Source of the DNA: Bog-756 sp049521915
GTDB taxonomy: Bacteria; Actinomycetota; Acidimicrobiia; Acidimicrobiales; RAAP-2
Assembly: GCA_049521915.1 (NCBI GenBank)
Contig: JBEKOI010000047.1
Span: forward strand, 1 to 16,952
Length of the DNA: 16,952 nt
Direction of reading: 5' to 3'
Shown here: piece by piece, positions 13,037 to 16,952 of the stretch
Numbering within the stretch: the stretch's first letter is position 1
Layout: every line of letters starts with the position of its first letter
Notes under the pieces: model-generated
What the model was told of the DNA's origin: nothing
The model's input: only the letters and a program-made list of their open reading frames with translations
Databases searched by the model: none
Program-made: the position numbers and the translations under genes

Positions 13037-14359
13037 ATGCATCGCGTGGTCATCGTCGGTGCCGGTTTCGGCGGGCTGTCGGCCGCGAGAGCACTCGTCG
13101 GCAAGCCCGTCGAGGTCACCATCGTGGACCGGAGGAATTTCCACACCTTTCAACCGCTCCTGTACGAGGTGGCCACGGCCGGCCTCGAGTCGGGCGACGT
13201 GGCCTATCCCATCCGGGCCATCTTCGGCCGGGCCGGCAACGTGACCTTCCGGTTCGCCACGGTCACGGGTGCCGACTGGGAGCACCGGCACGTGACCCTC
13301 GAGGATGCCGAGCCCCTCCCGTTCGACTCACTCATCGTGGCCAGCGGGGCCACGGCCAAGTTCTTCGGGATCCCGGGGGCCGGTGAGTTCAGCTTCCCCC
13401 TCTACACCCTCACCGACGCCCGGAGGCTCCGCGACCACGTGCTGCGCCGGCTCGAGCAGGCCGACGCCGATCCGGCGGAGGCACCGGACGCCGCCCTCAC
13501 CTTTGTGGTCGTGGGCGGTGGCCCCACCGGGGTGGAGGTGGCCGGTGCGCTGGCCGAATTGTTGGACGTGGCCGTCCGTCACGACGGCTTCCGGTTCGAG
13601 CGGGACGCGGCCCGGATCATCATGGTCGACGGGCTGGACCGACTGTTGACCGCGTTCAAGCCGGCCGCCTCGGCGTACACGGCCGAAACCCTCTCGGGCC
13701 GCGGTGTCGAGCTGCGCCTCGGCCGCATGGTCAGATCGGTCACCAGTTCGTACGTCGAACTCGACAGGGGTGACCGGATCGCCACGCGGACGGTCGTCTG
13801 GGCCGGTGGTGTCACCGTGGACGGCACCGTCGCCTCGCGGCTGGGGGCGGAGGCCGGGACCAACGGCCGGCTGGTGGTCGATTCGGACCTCTTGGTGGTC
13901 GGCCACGCCGATGCCTATGCCATCGGCGACGCCGCCGCCGTACCGTGGGGTCCGGGGCCCGGTGATACCGGGCGGGTCTGCCCGCAGCTGGCCCAGGTGG
14001 CCATCCAGTCGGGAGCCCATGCCGCCGAACACATCGTCAACCGGATCGAGGGTCGTCCGACCAAGCCGTTCCGCTACCACGACAAGGGCATCATGGCCAC
14101 CATCGGTCGCCGGGCCGCCATCACCGAATTCCCGAGCGGGGTGCTGGTCAAGGGGACCCTCGGTTGGCTGTCATGGTTGAGCCTGCACCTCGTGTATCTC
14201 GTCGGCTTCCGCAACAAGCTCATCGTGCTCGTCAATTGGTCGTGGCGGTACCTCTCGTGGGGATCCGGACCCCGGGTCATCGTGGACGACGATCTCGAGC
14301 TCAACGAGGTGGGGACCGAGCGGAGACCGGGATCGGCCCCATCCGGGCCATCCGGCTGA
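13037..14359 (+). CDS. ndh: Type II NADH:quinone oxidoreductase (NDH-2)
   Basis: 440-aa single-subunit flavoprotein passing electrons from NADH to the quinone pool without proton pumping, bound to the inner face of the membrane. GAGFGGLSAA (8-17) binds FAD. VVGGGPTGVEVAG (158-170) binds NADH. YAIGDAAA (294-301) is the second FAD site. AQVAIQSGAHAA (319-330) is the quinone-site AQxxxQ motif typical of NDH-2. The hydrophobic, amphipathic C-terminal region (about 373-405) should anchor it to the membrane. I start at ATG 13037, which places the FAD motif at the N-terminus as usual; the longer upstream frame has no support. phoU follows after 34 nt with its own promoter-like hexamer. Divergent from rmuC. 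Confidence 0.94.
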   Translation: MHRVVIVGAGFGGLSAARALVGKPVEVTIVDRRNFHTFQPLLYEVATAGLESGDVAYPIRAIFGRAGNVTFRFATVTGADWEHRHVTLEDAEPLPFDSLIVASGATAKFFGIPGAGEFSFPLYTLTDARRLRDHVLRRLEQADADPAEAPDAALTFVVVGGGPTGVEVAGALAELLDVAVRHDGFRFERDAARIIMVDGLDRLLTAFKPAASAYTAETLSGRGVELRLGRMVRSVTSSYVELDRGDRIATRTVVWAGGVTVDGTVASRLGAEAGTNGRLVVDSDLLVVGHADAYAIGDAAAVPWGPGPGDTGRVCPQLAQVAIQSGAHAAEHIVNRIEGRPTKPFRYHDKGIMATIGRRAAITEFPSGVLVKGTLGWLSWLSLHLVYLVGFRNKLIVLVNWSWRYLSWGSGPRVIVDDDLELNEVGTERRPGSAPSGPSG

Positions 14360-14380
14360 CCACAGGGTCGTGGGCAGGGG

Positions 14381-14386
14381 TACGGT
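14381..14386 (+). promoter_or_regulatory. -10 element of a probable leaderless phoU mRNA
   Basis: TACGGT, then 7 nt, then GTG 14394. No Shine-Dalgarno. Confidence 0.45.
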
Positions 14387-14393
14387 GGTCGGC

Positions 14394-15023
14394 GTGGACG
14401 ACACCCTCGAACAGATCGACCGGAAGGTCCTTCAGCTGTTCGCCCTGGTGGGAGAGTCGGTGTCGGGGGCCACGCATGCCCTCCTGTCCGGAGACCGGGA
14501 GGCGGCCAAGGCCCTCGCCGACCGTGACGAGGTGGTGGACACCCTCTACCACGACATCGAGCACCTCACCCTCCAACAACTCACGGTGGCCGGCATCACG
14601 TCGCCCTCGGACCTCCGATTCCTGGTCACCGTCATCAGGATGCTGCCGGACCTCGAGCGCAACGGTGATCTGGCCGAGCATGTGGCCCGGCGGGCTGCGC
14701 GCGGGCTGGGTGGTGAGCTGTCGGCCAGGAGCCGGGGACTGGTGGAGCGCATGGGCGAGGTGGCCATCCACATGTGGCGGGCCACCACGGATGCCTATGC
14801 CGAACGCCAGCCGATGGCCGCGTCGGTGGTGGACACCCTGGACGACGAGATGGACGACCTGCACGTCAGCCTCACGGTGGAGGTGGTGGCGGGGACCATG
14901 CCGCTCCCCGTGGCGGTGGAACTGGCCATGGTCGCCCGTTTCTACGAGCGGTTCGGCGACCACGCGGTCAACCTGGCCAAACGGGTCACCGTGCTGGCTC
15001 CGACGACCAGCGCCACCATCTGA
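14394..15023 (+). CDS. phoU: PhoU, phosphate signalling regulator
   Basis: 209-aa all-helical protein with two PhoU repeats. PhoU binds metal clusters and links the Pst phosphate transporter to the PhoR-type sensor kinase, repressing the Pho response when phosphate is plentiful. Each repeat ends in the metal-binding signature: LERNGDLAEHVARR (87-100) and YERFGDHAVNLAKR (184-197). Length is slightly under the usual 215-240 aa. I start at GTG 14394 (VDDTLEQIDRK), which matches PhoU N-termini and has a -10 hexamer 7 nt upstream; a start at 14370 would add 8 residues unlike the family. No pst genes or phoR/phoB are next to it, so regulation of Pst would be in trans. Confidence 0.92.
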   Translation: MDDTLEQIDRKVLQLFALVGESVSGATHALLSGDREAAKALADRDEVVDTLYHDIEHLTLQQLTVAGITSPSDLRFLVTVIRMLPDLERNGDLAEHVARRAARGLGGELSARSRGLVERMGEVAIHMWRATTDAYAERQPMAASVVDTLDDEMDDLHVSLTVEVVAGTMPLPVAVELAMVARFYERFGDHAVNLAKRVTVLAPTTSATI

Positions 15024-15028
15024 GGCCG

Positions 15029-15063
15029 CGGCCCGGCTCCTATCAGACCGCCCTGACGGGCCG
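15029..15063. terminator. Hairpin between convergent phoU and asd
   Basis: CGGCCCG (15029-15035) and CGGGCCG (15057-15063) form a perfect 7-bp stem with a 21-nt loop, filling the 42-bp gap between two convergent stop codons. It lacks a T-run, so it would be a U-less terminator at best. Confidence 0.3.
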
Positions 15064-15065
15064 GC

Positions 15066-16097
15066 TCACCCCACGATGCCCAGTGACAGAAGCTCCTCGG
15101 AGATCTGGACGGCGTTGAGGGCGGCCCCCTTGCGCAGGTTGTCGCCGCTCATGAAGAGCGCCAACCGGTTGTCCATCCTGTCGGCCCGCCGGATGCGGCC
15201 CACCAGGGTGGGGTCCTTCCCGGCGGCGTGCAGGGGCGTGGGCACCTCGGCCAGCTCGACTCCGGGGGCCCCGGCGAGCAGCGCGGTCGCCTCGTCGGGG
15301 CTCAGGTCGCGGGCGAACTCGGCCACGATGGCGTGCGAGTGGCCCGTGAACACGGGCACCCGGACACAGGTGCAGGTGACGACCAGATCGGGGATGTCGA
15401 GGATCTTCCGGCTCTCGTTGCCGAATTTCTGCTCCTCGCTGGACTCGTTCGAGCCGTCTTCGACCAGGTGGCCGGCCATGGGGATCACGTTGTGGGCGAT
15501 GACGTCGGGGAAGACGTCGGCGGCCGGGAAGCCCACCGCCCCACCGTCGAAGGTGAGGGCGGCCGCACCGCCCACGGACTTGGTCAGCTGCTCCTCGAGC
15601 TCGGCCACCCCGGACAGGCCGGCGCCGGAGACCGCCTGATAGGTGGCCACGATGATCCGTTCCAGACCGGCTGCGTCATGGAGGGGCTTGAGAACGGGCA
15701 TGGCCACCATGGTCGTGCAGTTCGGGTTGGCCACAATGCCCTTCCGGATCGACGCCAGCGCGGCTGCGTTGACCTCGGGCACCACCAGCGGCACCTCCGG
15801 ATCCATCCGCCACGCCGACGAATTGTCGATGACCACGGCGCCCCCGGACACGAACCTGGGGGCCAACCGGGCAGAAGCCGAGGCCCCGACGGAGAACAGG
15901 GCGAGATCCAGGCCGTCCACGTCGGCCGTGGCCGCATCCTCGACCACGACGTCGCGGCCCCGGAAGGGAATCCGCCGCCCGGCCGACCGGGACGAAGCGA
16001 ACAGCCTGAGCTCGTCGAGCGGGAACCCCCGCTCGTCGAGGATGGCCAGCATCACGGTTCCGACCTGACCTGTCGCTCCGACGACCGCCACACGCAT
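15066..16097 (-). CDS. asd: Aspartate-semialdehyde dehydrogenase
   Basis: 343-aa cytosolic enzyme reducing aspartyl phosphate to aspartate semialdehyde with NADPH, the second step toward lysine, methionine, threonine and diaminopimelate. VAVVGATGQVG (3-13) is the NADP loop and SSRSAG (35-40) contacts the phosphate. NPNCTT (124-129) holds the catalytic Cys127. RVPVFTGHSHA (246-256) holds the catalytic His253. FGNESRKIL (225-233) matches the family. I prefer ATG 16097 to ATG 16106, because a TAGAAT hexamer ends 7 nt before 16097 and overlaps the earlier ATG. It is 70 bp downstream of lysC on the same strand, the classical pairing, but with its own promoter. Confidence 0.95.
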   Translation of the reverse strand: MRVAVVGATGQVGTVMLAILDERGFPLDELRLFASSRSAGRRIPFRGRDVVVEDAATADVDGLDLALFSVGASASARLAPRFVSGGAVVIDNSSAWRMDPEVPLVVPEVNAAALASIRKGIVANPNCTTMVAMPVLKPLHDAAGLERIIVATYQAVSGAGLSGVAELEEQLTKSVGGAAALTFDGGAVGFPAADVFPDVIAHNVIPMAGHLVEDGSNESSEEQKFGNESRKILDIPDLVVTCTCVRVPVFTGHSHAIVAEFARDLSPDEATALLAGAPGVELAEVPTPLHAAGKDPTLVGRIRRADRMDNRLALFMSGDNLRKGAALNAVQISEELLSLGIVG

Positions 16098-16104
16098 GGC
16101 CGTC

Positions 16105-16110
16105 ATTCTA
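16105..16110 (-). promoter_or_regulatory. -10 element of a probable leaderless asd mRNA
   Basis: TAGAAT on the minus strand, 7 nt before ATG 16097, in the 70-bp lysC-asd gap. It suggests asd can be transcribed independently of lysC. No Shine-Dalgarno. Confidence 0.5.
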
Positions 16111-16167
16111 CGGGCCCGGCACCACGCCGCCGGACAACGCCGATCCGCGGGCGGAGGGGCCTGACCG

Positions 16168-16641
16168 TCAGGCCAGCTCGAACGCCGAGTGCAGGGCCCT
16201 GACCGCCTCCTCGGCCGCGTCGGCCCGGATCATGCACGAGATCCGGATGGACGAGGTGGAGATCATCTCGATGTTGATCCCGGCGGAGGCGAGCGTCTCG
16301 AAGGTGAGCGCCGTCACCCCGGGATGGGTCTTCATCCCGGCCCCCACCAGCGACACCCGGGCCACGTCGGAGTCGCTGGTGACGCCGGTCGCCCCGAGCT
16401 CGGGGACGAGCTCCTCGCAGACTTCGGTGCTCACGGCCAGGTCGTAGCCGGGAACGGTGAACGAGATGTCGGTCGTCCCGTGCAACGAGGTGTTCTGCAC
16501 GATCATGTCCACGTTCACGTGGCGGTCGGCGAGGCCCCGGAACAGCCGGGCGGCCAGACCCGGACGGTCGGGCACGCCGATGACCGTCACCTTGGCCTCG
16601 GTCACGTCATGGGTGACGGCGGTGACGATTGCCTGCTCCAT
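16168..16641 (-). CDS. lysC: Probable aspartokinase beta subunit from an internal start
   Basis: Within lysC, ATG 16641 is in frame and has AGGAGG (16650-16655) exactly 8 nt upstream, as good a ribosome site as any in the window. It would give a 157-aa protein starting MEQAIVTAVTHD and containing only the two ACT domains. In Corynebacterium and Bacillus, aspartokinase is an alpha2-beta2 enzyme whose beta subunit arises from such an in-frame start at the same place, just before the first ACT domain. The sequence gives the site; production of the protein is inferred. Confidence 0.7.
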   Translation of the reverse strand: MEQAIVTAVTHDVTEAKVTVIGVPDRPGLAARLFRGLADRHVNVDMIVQNTSLHGTTDISFTVPGYDLAVSTEVCEELVPELGATGVTSDSDVARVSLVGAGMKTHPGVTALTFETLASAGINIEMISTSSIRISCMIRADAAEEAVRALHSAFELA

Positions 16642-16952
16642 GGTTTCATCCTCCTCGACGACCCAGGTTCCGGGCTCCCACGTGAAGCTCGAACGTACAT
16701 GGAGCGCCACACCGTGGTTGCGGGCGAACTCCACCGAGCGCAGATTGAGCACCCGGCCCCCGGTGGCGGCGATCTCCAGCATCTCCTCGTAGCTGACCCG
16801 GGCCAGCTTCCGGGCCTCGGGCTCGATGCGGGGATCGCTGCTGAACACGCCGGACACATCGGTGTAGATCTCGCACACGTCGGCCGACAGGGCGGCGGCC
16901 AGCGCCACGGCCGTGGTGTCCGAGCCGCCCCGACCGAGGGTGGTCACATCCC
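16168..16952 (-). CDS. lysC: Aspartate kinase, C-terminal part (cut by window edge)
   Basis: The last 261 codons of aspartokinase, which phosphorylates aspartate at the start of the aspartate pathway. The 5' end is off the right edge. The visible part begins in the amino-acid-kinase domain at TTLGRGGSDTTAVALA, followed by YTDVSGVFSSDPR and the Glu-rich hinge. Two ACT domains follow: AKVTVIGVPDRPGLAARLF starts the first and VARVSLVGAGMKTHPG starts the second. These normally bind lysine and/or threonine for feedback inhibition, as in the mycobacterial and corynebacterial enzymes. An internal ribosome site gives a probable separate beta subunit. asd follows on the same strand. Confidence 0.95.
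   Translation of the reverse strand, partial: DVTTLGRGGSDTTAVALAAALSADVCEIYTDVSGVFSSDPRIEPEARKLARVSYEEMLEIAATGGRVLNLRSVEFARNHGVALHVRSSFTWEPGTWVVEEDETMEQAIVTAVTHDVTEAKVTVIGVPDRPGLAARLFRGLADRHVNVDMIVQNTSLHGTTDISFTVPGYDLAVSTEVCEELVPELGATGVTSDSDVARVSLVGAGMKTHPGVTALTFETLASAGINIEMISTSSIRISCMIRADAAEEAVRALHSAFELA

Overview
The window looks like a chromosomal segment of a high-GC actinobacterium. GC is high throughout and strongly so at third codon positions. The gene order tRNA-Thr, tRNA-Met, rpmG, tRNA-Trp, secE is the actinobacterial ribosome/Sec arrangement. An MptB-like polyprenol-phosphomannose mannosyltransferase, a PAT-type acetyltransferase and an aspartokinase with a probable internal beta-subunit start also fit. 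An Acidimicrobiia-like lineage is my best guess, by inference only. There is no transposase, integrase, phage or CRISPR signal, so this reads as core chromosome made mostly of single-gene units.

Layout. 1-804 (minus): tRNA-Thr(GGT), tRNA-Met(CAT), rpmG, tRNA-Trp(CCA) and the first 47 codons of secE, which runs off the left edge. 893-1381 (plus): a GNAT acetyltransferase, converging on an mptB-like gene (minus, 1416-3113). Upstream of mptB is a possible 49-codon leader ORF, then tRNA-Tyr(GTA) (minus). 3544-4032 (plus): yajQ, convergent with a GtrA-family membrane protein (minus). 4638-5807 (minus): a family 1 glycoside hydrolase, divergent from tesB (plus, 5898-6758). 6882-8153 (minus): citrate synthase, separated from tesB by a short tandem-repeat tract. 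8304-9518 (minus): an unrecognised membrane-anchored envelope protein, preceded by sqdB (UDP-sulfoquinovose synthase, minus, 9625-10818). 10819-11336: the only long gap, 518 bp, locally AT-richer and rich in hairpins. 11337-12842 (minus): rmuC, divergent from ndh (plus, 13037-14359) and phoU (plus, 14394-15023). 15066-16952 (minus): asd, preceded by lysC, which is cut by the right edge.

Functional themes. lysC and asd are the first two steps (phosphorylation and reduction) of aspartate-family amino acid synthesis. gltA and ndh are central carbon and respiratory genes. mptB, the GtrA protein, sqdB and the 8304-9518 protein all point to the cell envelope and glycans, but they do not form one operon.

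The most notable pattern is in translation initiation. Nine protein genes have a TANNNT-like (or CANNNT) -10 hexamer ending 6 or 7 nt before the start codon and no Shine-Dalgarno sequence, so they probably give leaderless mRNAs. The genes with clear Shine-Dalgarno sequences (rpmG, rmuC, sqdB, internal lysC-beta) lack that hexamer spacing. I found no convincing wholly new multi-gene system. The best leads are the leaderless pattern, the 518-bp gap, the uncharacterised envelope protein beside sqdB, and the possible coupled leader ORF of mptB.
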